From contig CAJUOQ010000059.1 of the NCBI GenBank assembly GCA_910588235.1, positions 1-7,311 of the forward strand: a stretch of 7,311 nucleotides of DNA. Direction: 5' to 3'. Under the pieces are notes generated by a model. That model was not told where the DNA came from, searched no databases, and saw nothing but the letters and a program-made list of their open reading frames with translations. Positions within the stretch are counted from its first letter, which is position 1; every line of letters starts with the position of its first letter. Both the position numbers and the translations under genes were made by a program. Shown in pieces: positions 1-6,482 of the stretch. This stretch comes from an uncultured Atopostipes sp. (GTDB lineage: Bacteria; Bacillota; Bacilli; Lactobacillales; Carnobacteriaceae_A).

Positions 1-83
1 GAAATTCACATGGCTTTTTTATTTTAAGTGGCTAGGTTGATTATAAAATCTTCCCTCATATCAATTACTTATTTTTTCATCAG

Positions 84-120
84 CTAATAATATGAATATC
101 TATAAAAAATTAATTATTAG
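84..120. repeat. Inverted repeat over the kinase stop codon
   Basis: CTAATAAT at 84-91 is exactly repeated in inverted form as ATTATTAG at 113-120, overlapping the kinase stop codon. In the kinase transcript it could form an 8-bp AT-only-rich stem with a 21-base loop. No T run follows directly on the minus strand, so it is at best a weak transcription end. No better terminator for the kinase is visible between it and the window edge. Confidence 0.35.
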
Positions 121-1304
121 TCCCATTTAACTTTTCTAAAGTTATCTCTCAATTCTTCTACATTTTTAAAACGTAGGTCCTTATTGAGATTAGTACCTGT
201 TTTATAAAAATTTATAACGCTATTATGATATTTGTTGCTAAATCTAATCCTTCCAGTCATTACATAATATAAAAGTTTAGTTAATGAATATATTTCGTTA
301 TGTAATGAATAGTTTTTAAAGCCCTCATGTTCTAATAGTGGGTCTATAAAAGTTCCCTTTATATCCGATTGAGTAGTAGTCATTGCATAACTTGGATCTT
401 TAACTAAACCAAAGTCACATATTTTAATTATAAAAGTGTTATCATAAAACTTTATTAACACATTGTTATGGCTAACATCACGATGAAAAATGCCTTTTGA
501 GTGAATATATGTAAAAGCACCAAGTATTTGATTAGCTATTTTGAGACGTGTAGCTTTTCCTATAGATGAGTTATCTGTATTTATATATGTTCTCAAAGAA
601 GTATCAGCACACTCCATAATAAAATAATCTTTACTTTCATTATATTGGTATACCTCTATAATGTATGGTGAATCAAGCCTTTTCATAATTTCATATTCAT
701 TTTTAAATCTTTCTAATTCTTTGACTGTTAAATTTTTCTTTGCTTGTTTTAATGCAAAGTTGATACCATAGTCGGTATCATAAAACGAAGAAACAGTTGA
801 ATATTGTCCTCCACCTATCACTTTTGTTTCAAAAGTTTTTGCAACTTGGGGTGAATTTGATAAGGTTATAGATTTATCAAAAATAAATATAGGTTCATAT
901 GCATCAATTGGAAAATCAGTATATTCTTCAGGAATTGGGGTTCCACCAGAGAGTTCTAAGATTGGATAGATATATTCTATAAATTGATTATATTTATCAA
1001 CTATATAAAAACTAAATGCTGAATCAGATAATCCTCTTTTAGCTTCGTCTATAGTATCTATTAGGTTAAAGAGCTGCCTACTCTCCTCTGCGTTGTAGTG
1101 ATTATTGCTTTTACTTTTACTATTCATAAATTTAATTAAGCAATTTAATTTATGATGCGTCATTGTAAAGACTTCTTTTAATTTTTCATTTTCAATATTG
1201 CTATATAAAGCATACTCTCTGATGCTTTTCGGATCTTTAGTTAGAAAATATTGCCGTAAATTATCATGAAAATCTGAAATTACTAACTCAGTTTTGACAT
1301 TCAT
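117..1304 (-). CDS. Soluble eukaryotic-like Ser/Thr protein kinase with an unassigned N-terminal region
   Basis: The protein has 395 residues. Residues about 162-395 form a protein kinase (Hanks-type) domain: glycine-rich loop GGGQYSTV at 164-171, ATP-binding Lys186 in FALKQA, likely helix-C Glu203, hinge MEC at 230-232, catalytic loop HRDVSHNN at 274-281 with Asp276 and Asn281, DFG at 297-299, and a subdomain IX-like NEIYSLTKL at 336-344. All core catalytic residues are present, so it is probably active. The usual Lys of HRDxKxxN is Ser278 and the subdomain IX Asp is Asn336. Residues 1-160 look mostly helical and polar and I do not recognise a domain there. There is no signal peptide, transmembrane helix or PASTA repeat, so this is not the PrkC/Stk1 cell-wall kinase. 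The start is fixed by AAGGAG eight bases upstream (1313-1318). GC content is far below that of its neighbours, which suggests acquisition by transfer. Its substrate is unknown. A role in phage defence, as for the staphylococcal kinase Stk2, is only a hypothesis. Confidence 0.9.
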   Translation of the reverse strand: MNVKTELVISDFHDNLRQYFLTKDPKSIREYALYSNIENEKLKEVFTMTHHKLNCLIKFMNSKSKSNNHYNAEESRQLFNLIDTIDEAKRGLSDSAFSFYIVDKYNQFIEYIYPILELSGGTPIPEEYTDFPIDAYEPIFIFDKSITLSNSPQVAKTFETKVIGGGQYSTVSSFYDTDYGINFALKQAKKNLTVKELERFKNEYEIMKRLDSPYIIEVYQYNESKDYFIMECADTSLRTYINTDNSSIGKATRLKIANQILGAFTYIHSKGIFHRDVSHNNVLIKFYDNTFIIKICDFGLVKDPSYAMTTTQSDIKGTFIDPLLEHEGFKNYSLHNEIYSLTKLLYYVMTGRIRFSNKYHNSVINFYKTGTNLNKDLRFKNVEELRDNFRKVKWD

Positions 1305-1523
1305 TTATAAGTCTCCTTATTTTAATACTGTAAATTAATACTTTAGTTTATAAAATTCATTTTAGTATGTTCTATTTTAAGTAGAATTCTATTATTATTC
1401 AATTTAATCTTAATTTTTCTTAATAGTTTCTAAGCTTCCAATTTCTTTGAATATCTATAAAGAAAATCACATATGTTATCAAAAAATTATTGCATGTTCT
1501 TTACAATTTCCTTTCGTAGACAT

Positions 1524-1564
1524 ATAAATAACATATATTATAAGAAGACTACTATGTTATTTAT
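1524..1564. repeat. 12-bp perfect inverted repeat with 17-base loop
   Basis: ATAAATAACATA at 1524-1535 is the exact reverse complement of TATGTTATTTAT at 1553-1564. The core octamer TATGTTAT also occurs directly at 1472-1479. The arms are nearly all A/T and no T run follows in either direction that would make it a good terminator. It may be an operator for a regulator of the kinase, or a remnant of a mobile sequence. Confidence 0.5.
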
Positions 1565-1635
1565 CCAATAGTCTCATTTCATATACATTCTTTTTTTGTC
1601 ATTCTCTACACTAACTTTCTTCTCACTCATTTTCA

Positions 1636-1664
1636 TTGCATTTCCTTTGTTTTATTAGTATGCT
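1636..1664 (+). promoter_or_regulatory. Candidate sigma-A promoter of the amidase gene
   Basis: A -35-like TTGCAT (1636-1641) lies 17 bases before a -10-like TATGCT (1659-1664). Each box matches consensus only in part (3/6 and 4/6). Position and spacing are right for the gene starting at 1728, giving a predicted leader of about 55 bases. Another promoter in the AT-rich sequence upstream is possible. Confidence 0.35.
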
Positions 1665-1710
1665 GCAGATGAAAACGGTGATCATTTCCGTTCAAATGAA
1701 AATGGATTTT

Positions 1711-1730
1711 GAAAGGAGTTTGTTCATTTG
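1711..1730 (+). promoter_or_regulatory. Ribosome binding site selecting a TTG start
   Basis: GAAAGGAG at 1711-1718 lies nine bases before TTG at 1728-1730, which begins the amidase frame. The ATG triplets just upstream (1696, 1702) are out of frame, so TTG is the only start served by this site. Confidence 0.8.
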
Positions 1731-2963
1731 TCGCTCAATAAAATGTTGAATAATCAAAAACTGTCGGTGTCCGCACAACCGCCTTATGATCCACTCCAAG
1801 CTTTTGTGCGCGATAATCATATCGCCCTGTCGGGTTTGGAAGAAGGTCCTTTAGCCGGGTTAACTTTTGGGATTAAAGATGCTTTTGAAATTCTAGGTTC
1901 GACCTATAGTATCGGCCATCCTGAATGGCTTAGAACACACGAACCAGCGGAAGCTACGGCGAGTGTAGTGACTAATGTGCTGGAAGCGGGCGCGGATTTA
2001 GTCGGAAAGACGGTCTGTGATGAGTTGATGTTTAGTTTGAGTGGAGAAAATTGGCATTACGGTTCGCCTATCAATCCACAAGATCCTAGGCGTTACTGTG
2101 GCGGCTCTTCGAGTGGAACAGCCGCGGCGGCCGCGGGTGGTTTAGTCGACTTTGCGATCGGGACCGATTGTTTAGGTTCGATCCGTATTCCCCCTTCCTA
2201 TACAGGTATTCTCGGGATTCGGGGTTCGATCGGCAGAATCCCTACAGACGGCCAAGCGCCTTACTCTTCTAGTTTAGATTCTTCAGGCTTTGTGGCCAAA
2301 GACCCGGAAGTGTTTCAAAAAGTCGCTAACGTGATATTAGGTGAAGATGAAAAAGAGACGCCCTTCAAAAAGTTACTGATTGCCGAAGATAGTTTTAACT
2401 GTGTCAGTCAAGAGCTGAAAGACGCCTTAAAACCGGCTGTTGAACACGCAAAAGGTTTCTTCGATGAAGTGGTTTACGCCGACATTAGTGAGGTAGATTT
2501 AGAACAGTGGGTCAATACGCTTCAAACCATTCAATCCTATGAAGTGTGGGAAAATTATGGCGGTTGGATTCGAAAATATCGTCCTCGTTTATCGGAAGGT
2601 CCAGGGAATCGCTTAGAAGCGGCCTCGCAAATTACGCTAACGGCGTATCGGAAAGCTTTAGCTGAAAGAGAGAAAATTAAAGCGCGCATCGATGAAGTGA
2701 TCGATGAAGAAACTGTGATGTGTCTTCCTTCTGCCGCTTCGGTAGCGCCTTTAAGAACCAGTACGGAAGCAGAAATCAATGCGTCGCGTTTACAGACCAG
2801 TGAATTATTATGTGTCTCCCCTCTTTCTGGAAATCCGCAAATTAGTTTACCTTTAGCAGAATTTGATCAAGTGCCTTTAGGTCTTTCACTCCTCAGCATC
2901 AAGAATAGCGACCAGCAACTTGTTCAAAAAGCAGTCCAGATTATGGAAAATTTTGAAAAATAA
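1728..2963 (+). CDS. Amidase-signature family hydrolase, AMI1/Toc64-like
   Basis: The protein has 411 residues and is a full-length member of the amidase-signature family, which hydrolyses carboxamides with a Ser-cisSer-Lys triad. Lys50 lies in FGIKDAF, the cis-Ser in CGGSSSGTAAAAAGG (124-138), and the predicted nucleophile is Ser151 in GTDCLGSIRIPPS (145-157). The stretch from FGIKDAFEI through HPEWLRTH, DELMFSLSGEN and HYGSPINP resembles the plant indole-3-acetamide hydrolase AMI1 and Toc64 branch (AMI1 is of similar length) more than GatA. It lacks the longer C-terminal part of GatA and is not next to gatC or gatB, so a tRNA-dependent amidotransferase role is unlikely. The usual TGGS next to the nucleophile is CLGS here, an unusual change in the oxyanion-hole region. 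There is no signal peptide, so it is cytoplasmic. The physiological amide substrate is unknown. A strong terminator follows directly, so it is monocistronic. Confidence 0.9.
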   Translation: MSLNKMLNNQKLSVSAQPPYDPLQAFVRDNHIALSGLEEGPLAGLTFGIKDAFEILGSTYSIGHPEWLRTHEPAEATASVVTNVLEAGADLVGKTVCDELMFSLSGENWHYGSPINPQDPRRYCGGSSSGTAAAAAGGLVDFAIGTDCLGSIRIPPSYTGILGIRGSIGRIPTDGQAPYSSSLDSSGFVAKDPEVFQKVANVILGEDEKETPFKKLLIAEDSFNCVSQELKDALKPAVEHAKGFFDEVVYADISEVDLEQWVNTLQTIQSYEVWENYGGWIRKYRPRLSEGPGNRLEAASQITLTAYRKALAEREKIKARIDEVIDEETVMCLPSAASVAPLRTSTEAEINASRLQTSELLCVSPLSGNPQISLPLAEFDQVPLGLSLLSIKNSDQQLVQKAVQIMENFEK

Positions 2964-2983
2964 ATTCATTCACTAGAAAGTCG

Positions 2984-3032
2984 AAAACCTATAAAGTCCC
3001 CGTTTTTAAGTGCGGACTTTATAGGTTTTTAT
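2984..3032 (+). terminator. Rho-independent terminator of the amidase gene
   Basis: A 16-bp perfect stem (2984-2999 with 3014-3029), with arms reading AAAACCTATAAAGTCC and its complement, encloses a 14-base loop and runs into a T-rich tail (3026-3032). It begins about 20 bases after the amidase stop and separates that gene from the UvrA-like gene. Confidence 0.92.
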
Positions 3033-3112
3033 TTGCTTTTAATGACAGATAGAAAACTTTCCATTGCACCTCGTCCTAATTTTGAAAACACAAAGAGCGT
3101 AAAGCACGGACA

Positions 3113-3141
3113 CTTACAGGCTGCGCTTTTAGTGTTATAGT
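3113..3141 (+). promoter_or_regulatory. Candidate sigma-A promoter of the UvrA-like gene
   Basis: CTTACA (3113-3118, 4/6 to the -35 consensus) is followed after 17 bases by TATAGT (3136-3141, 5/6 to the -10 consensus). The predicted transcript starts near 3148, leaving a leader of only about 25 bases. That leaves no room for a leader peptide or attenuator. Dyads overlap this promoter (3088-3135 and 3126-3146). Confidence 0.6.
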
Positions 3142-3146
3142 AAAAG
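3126..3146. promoter_or_regulatory. Operator-like dyad over the -10 box of the UvrA-like gene
   Basis: CTTTTA (3126-3131) and TAAAAG (3141-3146) are perfect inverted repeats nine bases apart, spanning the -10 hexamer. A second imperfect dyad pairs 3088-3099 with 3124-3135 at 10 of 12 positions. A bound repressor is plausible, but the half-sites match no regulator I can name, and no LexA/DinR box is present. Confidence 0.35.
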
Positions 3147-3172
3147 AACAGTTTAGTCTAGGAGGTTATTGT

Positions 3173-5449
3173 GTGGAAGATCAAATCAGGTTACAAGGGA
3201 TGCGCGAGAACAACTTAAAAAATACCGATCTCACGCTTCCTAAAAATAAATTGCTTGTCTTTACAGGGATTTCAGGTTCAGGAAAAAGTTCGGTGGTCTT
3301 TGATACGATTGCGGCGGAGAGCCAGCGACAGATGGAACAGAATTATTCCCAATATTTGCGTCGCCATATGGAACTCCATGAACGGCCGCAAGCGGATGTG
3401 ATGAAGCATCTCACTTCGGTGATTGTCATTGAACAGCGGCAAATTCAAGGAAACCAGCGTTCAAATGTCGGCAGTTATATGGATCTAGGACCGTTGATTC
3501 GGCTCCTCTACTCTCGCATTGGCGATCCACAGATTGGCGAAGCGATTGACTTTTCTAGTCAAAGTTCTTTCGGGCAGTGTCCGACTTGTTCAGGGAATAA
3601 AGAAATTATTACACCTGACCTGCATAAGCTCGTGGATTTTGACAAATCTTTACGCGAGTATGCGGTTCAATTCAAACCCCTCTCCCCATCAGGGTGGCAA
3701 GGTCGGTGGATGATGACCGGCGGTATTTTTGATCCCGATACGCCTTTAAAAGATTGGCCGGAAGATAAGTTAAAGCTCTTTCTGTATGGTCCTCCAGAAG
3801 GCGAAGAAATGATCATGCCTTTCCGTACTAAAAATGGGGATCATCGTTCTAAATGGGATGGCTTATTGCCGCGTTTCCAACGGCTTTATATTGACCGTGA
3901 TATTTCCAAATTAAAAGAAGTCGATCAAAGTGATGTGAAAGCCGTCAGCACCACGGAGCCTTGTCCGACTTGTGAAGGAACCGGCTTAAATCCCAAAGTC
4001 TTAGCTTCTAAAATTAATGGCCAAAACATTGCCGATATGTACCAAATGGAGCTCTCGGATTTACTCACAGAACTTCAAAAAATTGAAAATCCTTTAGGTA
4101 CGCCACTCACGAAACAAGCGATTCCGATTGTCGAACAATTGATTCATATGGGCTTAGGCTACTTAAACTTAAACCGCTCGATCGCGACCCTTTCCGGTGG
4201 TGAAGCCCAACGACTTAAAATTGCGAGCCATTTAGGATCTAATTTAAATAATTTCACTTATATTTTGGATGAACCGAGCGCAGGTTTGCATCCCGAAGAA
4301 GTCGCGCAACTGATCGACACGCTCAACCAGCTCAAAGAACAGTTCAATACGGTGATGGTTGTCGAACATAATTTAGCGATTATGCATGAAGCCGATCAAA
4401 TTATTGAAATGGGACCGGATGCAGGCGTTGACGGAGGCGAAGTAATTTACCAAGGACCACTAGCGGACATTGCAGACACGCCCACCGCTAAAGCGCTCAA
4501 TGAAGCTTTGACTTTAAAGGAAGAACCGCGTGAATGGTCAGACACTTATCCGATTCGTCATGCGACGAAAAATAATCTGAAAGATCTCTCGCTTGATGTA
4601 CCGAAAGAAGTACTGATTACGGTTGCGGGTGTTTCAGGTTCCGGCAAAAGTTCCTTGATGATCAGCGAATTTACGGAACGTTATCCAGAAGCGATTGTCG
4701 TCAATCAAAAAGGAATCGGCATTTCCACTCGCTCGACCCTAGCGACTTATATGGGAATTATGGACACAATTCGTGCCACCTTTGCGAAAGCAACCGGACA
4801 ACCAGCGGGCTTATTCAGTTTCAATTCCCTCGGCGCTTGTCCCGTCTGTGATGGAAAAGGTTATCTGCAGCCAGATGTAGCCTTTGCGGATCCCGTAACC
4901 ATTCCGTGTGAACACTGTGGCGGCACGCGTTATTCACAAGAAGCTTTGTCTTATACGTATAAAGGCAAAAACATTCATGAAATGTTGGAGTTAACAGTTC
5001 AAGAAAGTTTAGAGTATTTCACGAATGAAAGTATTTTAAACCGCGTGCAAGCCTTGATGGATGTGGGACTTGGCTACCTCACGTTAGGACAATCCACCAG
5101 TACCCTTTCCGGTGGAGAATTGCAGCGGTTGAAATTAGCCAGTGAATTACAACATGAAGGCGAAGTTTATCTGTTAGACGAACCTTCCCGTGGCCTTCAC
5201 CCGCAAGATTCCGAACACTTGCTCAAACTCTTTAACCGCTTAGTCGACCAAGGCAACACGGTCATTATGATTGAACACGACCTGCGCTTCTTGGCGAACA
5301 GTGACTATGTCATCGAAACAGGACCCGAAGGCGGTAAAAATGGTGGTCATGTTATCTTTGAAGGTACCCCCGAAGAGTTATTAAACCAAAACACCCCCAC
5401 TTCTAAATGGCTCCAAAAAGCCACCGAAGGGGATTATAAAGCAGAATAA
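3173..5449 (+). CDS. UvrA-like class II ABC ATPase lacking the UvrB-binding domain
   Basis: The protein has 758 residues with two UvrA-type ABC modules in tandem. Module 1 has Walker A GISGSGKSS (32-40), a zinc-module Cys pair CPTC (136-139), a second pair CPTC followed by EGTG (264-271), signature LSGGEAQR (340-347) and Walker B ILDEPSAGLHP (364-374). Module 2 has Walker A GVSGSGKSS (486-494), a complete CX2C-X19-CX2C zinc site (C556, C559, C579, C582), signature LSGGELQR (645-652) and Walker B LLDEPSRGLHP (667-677). Canonical UvrA is about 940 residues. The missing 180 or so fall mainly between RIGDP (116-120) and CPTC136, where UvrA carries its UvrB-binding domain. It is therefore probably a UvrA paralogue that acts on DNA without handing over to UvrB, as described for UvrA2 and DrrC-type drug-protection proteins. 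It is predicted to be a cytoplasmic, DNA-binding ATPase. The GTG start is supported by AGGAGG seven bases upstream (3160-3165). It has its own promoter and terminator. Confidence 0.93.
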   Translation: MEDQIRLQGMRENNLKNTDLTLPKNKLLVFTGISGSGKSSVVFDTIAAESQRQMEQNYSQYLRRHMELHERPQADVMKHLTSVIVIEQRQIQGNQRSNVGSYMDLGPLIRLLYSRIGDPQIGEAIDFSSQSSFGQCPTCSGNKEIITPDLHKLVDFDKSLREYAVQFKPLSPSGWQGRWMMTGGIFDPDTPLKDWPEDKLKLFLYGPPEGEEMIMPFRTKNGDHRSKWDGLLPRFQRLYIDRDISKLKEVDQSDVKAVSTTEPCPTCEGTGLNPKVLASKINGQNIADMYQMELSDLLTELQKIENPLGTPLTKQAIPIVEQLIHMGLGYLNLNRSIATLSGGEAQRLKIASHLGSNLNNFTYILDEPSAGLHPEEVAQLIDTLNQLKEQFNTVMVVEHNLAIMHEADQIIEMGPDAGVDGGEVIYQGPLADIADTPTAKALNEALTLKEEPREWSDTYPIRHATKNNLKDLSLDVPKEVLITVAGVSGSGKSSLMISEFTERYPEAIVVNQKGIGISTRSTLATYMGIMDTIRATFAKATGQPAGLFSFNSLGACPVCDGKGYLQPDVAFADPVTIPCEHCGGTRYSQEALSYTYKGKNIHEMLELTVQESLEYFTNESILNRVQALMDVGLGYLTLGQSTSTLSGGELQRLKLASELQHEGEVYLLDEPSRGLHPQDSEHLLKLFNRLVDQGNTVIMIEHDLRFLANSDYVIETGPEGGKNGGHVIFEGTPEELLNQNTPTSKWLQKATEGDYKAE

Positions 5450-5481
5450 AAAAGTTATTCAACATTCAGTATTCTTACGAG

Positions 5482-5521
5482 CGTCAGAAGTTCACGATTT
5501 TTGCGAACTTCTGGCGTTTTT
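5482..5521 (+). terminator. Rho-independent terminator of the UvrA-like gene
   Basis: CGTCAGAAGTTC (5482-5493) pairs with GAACTTCTGGCG (5505-5516), giving 12 pairs with one G-T, around an 11-base loop. Five Ts follow (5517-5521). It lies about 30 bases after the stop codon. Confidence 0.92.
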
Positions 5522-5528
5522 ATTGAGC

Positions 5529-5569
5529 AAAAAAATAACCTCCTCAGGTCATTACTACCTGGGGAGGTT
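5529..5569 (-). terminator. Rho-independent terminator of the ATP-grasp gene
   Basis: A 13-bp stem (5557-5569 with 5537-5549, one G-T pair) has a 7-base loop and on the minus strand runs into a T-rich tail (complement of 5529-5536). It starts about ten bases after the minus-strand stop codon. It lies back to back with the plus-strand terminator at 5482-5521, so each convergent gene has its own stop. Confidence 0.9.
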
Positions 5570-5578
5570 TGTCAATCT

Positions 5579-6475
5579 CTATTTATTTTCTATTTTTTCA
5601 TCAGGTAATTTCAACCAACTACCTAATATATTATTATACTCTTCCGGCTCAAAGGTGTTTTGACCCTTATTAGGGAAGAAAGTCATTTCGCCAAAATAGA
5701 TTTCGCGGTCAATTTCATAAAGATCGACGCGCACAAAAGGAATATCTTCTGCTAATGTTTCCGCAATTTCGATCATTTTTTCATAATTATAAGGCGGATC
5801 CATTGCTTCTGAACTGTTCGGAAAGCTCCCTTCTTCAAGGGGCATTAAGTTCCAGTCTCGATCATAAAAGTTCTGCGAGACTTTTTCATCTGAATTAATA
5901 TCTGTGAGTACTTGTGTCATCTTCACGGTGCCATTAAAACAGAAAAATTTATAATCTTTGAACTCTTCGTTCGCGCTCTCCATATACTTCTCGGCAATAA
6001 TACGCGGCTGAACATTTTTGTAGGGCCATTCTCGCCCTTCGTTGAAATAATTATAGTCGAGGGACTGACTCAATGTCTCTTTCGCCGCTTCGCGATCGAA
6101 AGATTCCTTATCTTCACAAATGACCACACCGCCTGAATCGTGGGTAGTTTTCAAAACAAATTGTTCTGGTAAGCTGTCCCATTCGATCTCTTCGACTGAA
6201 TCCCACACATCATAGAGAGGGATTAAATACTCCGCGCCAATCTTTTCTTCCACATATTGACGCACTTCGTATTTATCCACCATCTGCGTATACTCTGGTC
6301 TTCGATTGTACAATTTTAACCAGTTCATTTTTTCGTCAAACGTTTTAGGGTTTTCCAAATCCAACGCTTCATTGGTCGCAAAACGATAATCTAATTTTAA
6401 AAACGGTCGATCGGGCAAACCGTTTAATAAATCCTTTTTATTTTTAACGATAGATTTCGTTTGACCACTACTCAT
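5579..6475 (-). CDS. TupA-like ATP-grasp protein (predicted carboxylate-amine ligase)
   Basis: With the start chosen here the protein has 298 residues. It matches the TupA-like ATP-grasp family, named after the teichuronopeptide synthesis protein and commonly found in capsule and cell-wall polysaccharide loci, where ligation of amino acids to glycans is suspected. Visible motifs are KLYNRRPEYTQMVDKYEVR (54-72), FVLKTTHDSGGVVIC (106-120, with Lys109 a likely ATP contact), IIAEKYME (159-166, the hinge), DYKFFCFNG (174-182) and VRVDLY plus YFGEMTFFPNKG (248-253 and 260-271), which supply Asp251, Glu263 and Asn269 as likely metal ligands. The protein appears full length and cytoplasmic. The frame opens 11 codons earlier (6508), but those codons translate the AAGGAGAGG site (6483-6491) that precedes the ATG at 6475. 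The upstream ATG would lie almost at the predicted transcript start. The gene stands alone, without glycosyltransferases nearby, so its acceptor is unknown. Confidence 0.88.
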   Translation of the reverse strand: MSSGQTKSIVKNKKDLLNGLPDRPFLKLDYRFATNEALDLENPKTFDEKMNWLKLYNRRPEYTQMVDKYEVRQYVEEKIGAEYLIPLYDVWDSVEEIEWDSLPEQFVLKTTHDSGGVVICEDKESFDREAAKETLSQSLDYNYFNEGREWPYKNVQPRIIAEKYMESANEEFKDYKFFCFNGTVKMTQVLTDINSDEKVSQNFYDRDWNLMPLEEGSFPNSSEAMDPPYNYEKMIEIAETLAEDIPFVRVDLYEIDREIYFGEMTFFPNKGQNTFEPEEYNNILGSWLKLPDEKIENK

Positions 6476-6482
6476 TAAGAAT

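Larger units (their letters stand above)
1305..1727. other. AT-rich intergenic region between divergent kinase and amidase genes
   Basis: This gap of 423 bases has no supported gene. It holds the kinase ribosome binding site (1313-1318), a second copy of a 14-base repeat found beyond the kinase (1448-1461), three copies of TATGTTAT (two direct, one inverted) between 1472 and 1560, a 12-base perfect inverted repeat (1524-1564), a candidate amidase promoter (1636-1664) and a possible hairpin over the amidase start (1693-1730). Base composition rises towards that of the amidase only in the last 60-70 bases, so the edge of the AT-rich block probably lies near 1660. No convincing minus-strand promoter for the kinase could be picked out, because many AT-rich hexamers fit equally well. 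Confidence 0.7.

Noticed and set aside
1..60. GGCTTTTTTATTTT at 12-25 as the tail of a terminator for a gene to the left
   Set aside because: The T run fits, but no stem can be seen because the sequence starts too close to it.
1473..1571. A 32-codon plus-strand reading frame in the AT-rich gap, starting ATG TTA TCA
   Set aside because: It has no ribosome binding site, overlaps the inverted repeat and has the composition of random AT-rich DNA.
2555..2779. Minus-strand reading frame of 74 codons inside the amidase gene
   Set aside because: It lies wholly antisense to a well-supported enzyme and encodes no recognisable motif, so it is a shadow of the real frame.
3147..3160. GAAC followed by AGTTTAGTC as a possible SOS (LexA/DinR) box ahead of the UvrA-like gene
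   Set aside because: A Gram-positive box needs GAAC, four bases, then GTTC. The second half is absent.
3148..3172. Leader peptide or ribosome-mediated attenuator before the UvrA-like gene
   Set aside because: The predicted leader is only about 25 bases and contains no reading frame or hairpin.
3519..3713. Plus-strand reading frame of 64 codons within the UvrA-like gene
   Set aside because: It is out of frame within conserved UvrA sequence and has no start signals of its own.
5912..6136. Plus-strand reading frame of 74 codons antisense to the ATP-grasp gene
   Set aside because: It is antisense to conserved ATP-grasp motifs and has no supporting promoter or ribosome binding site.
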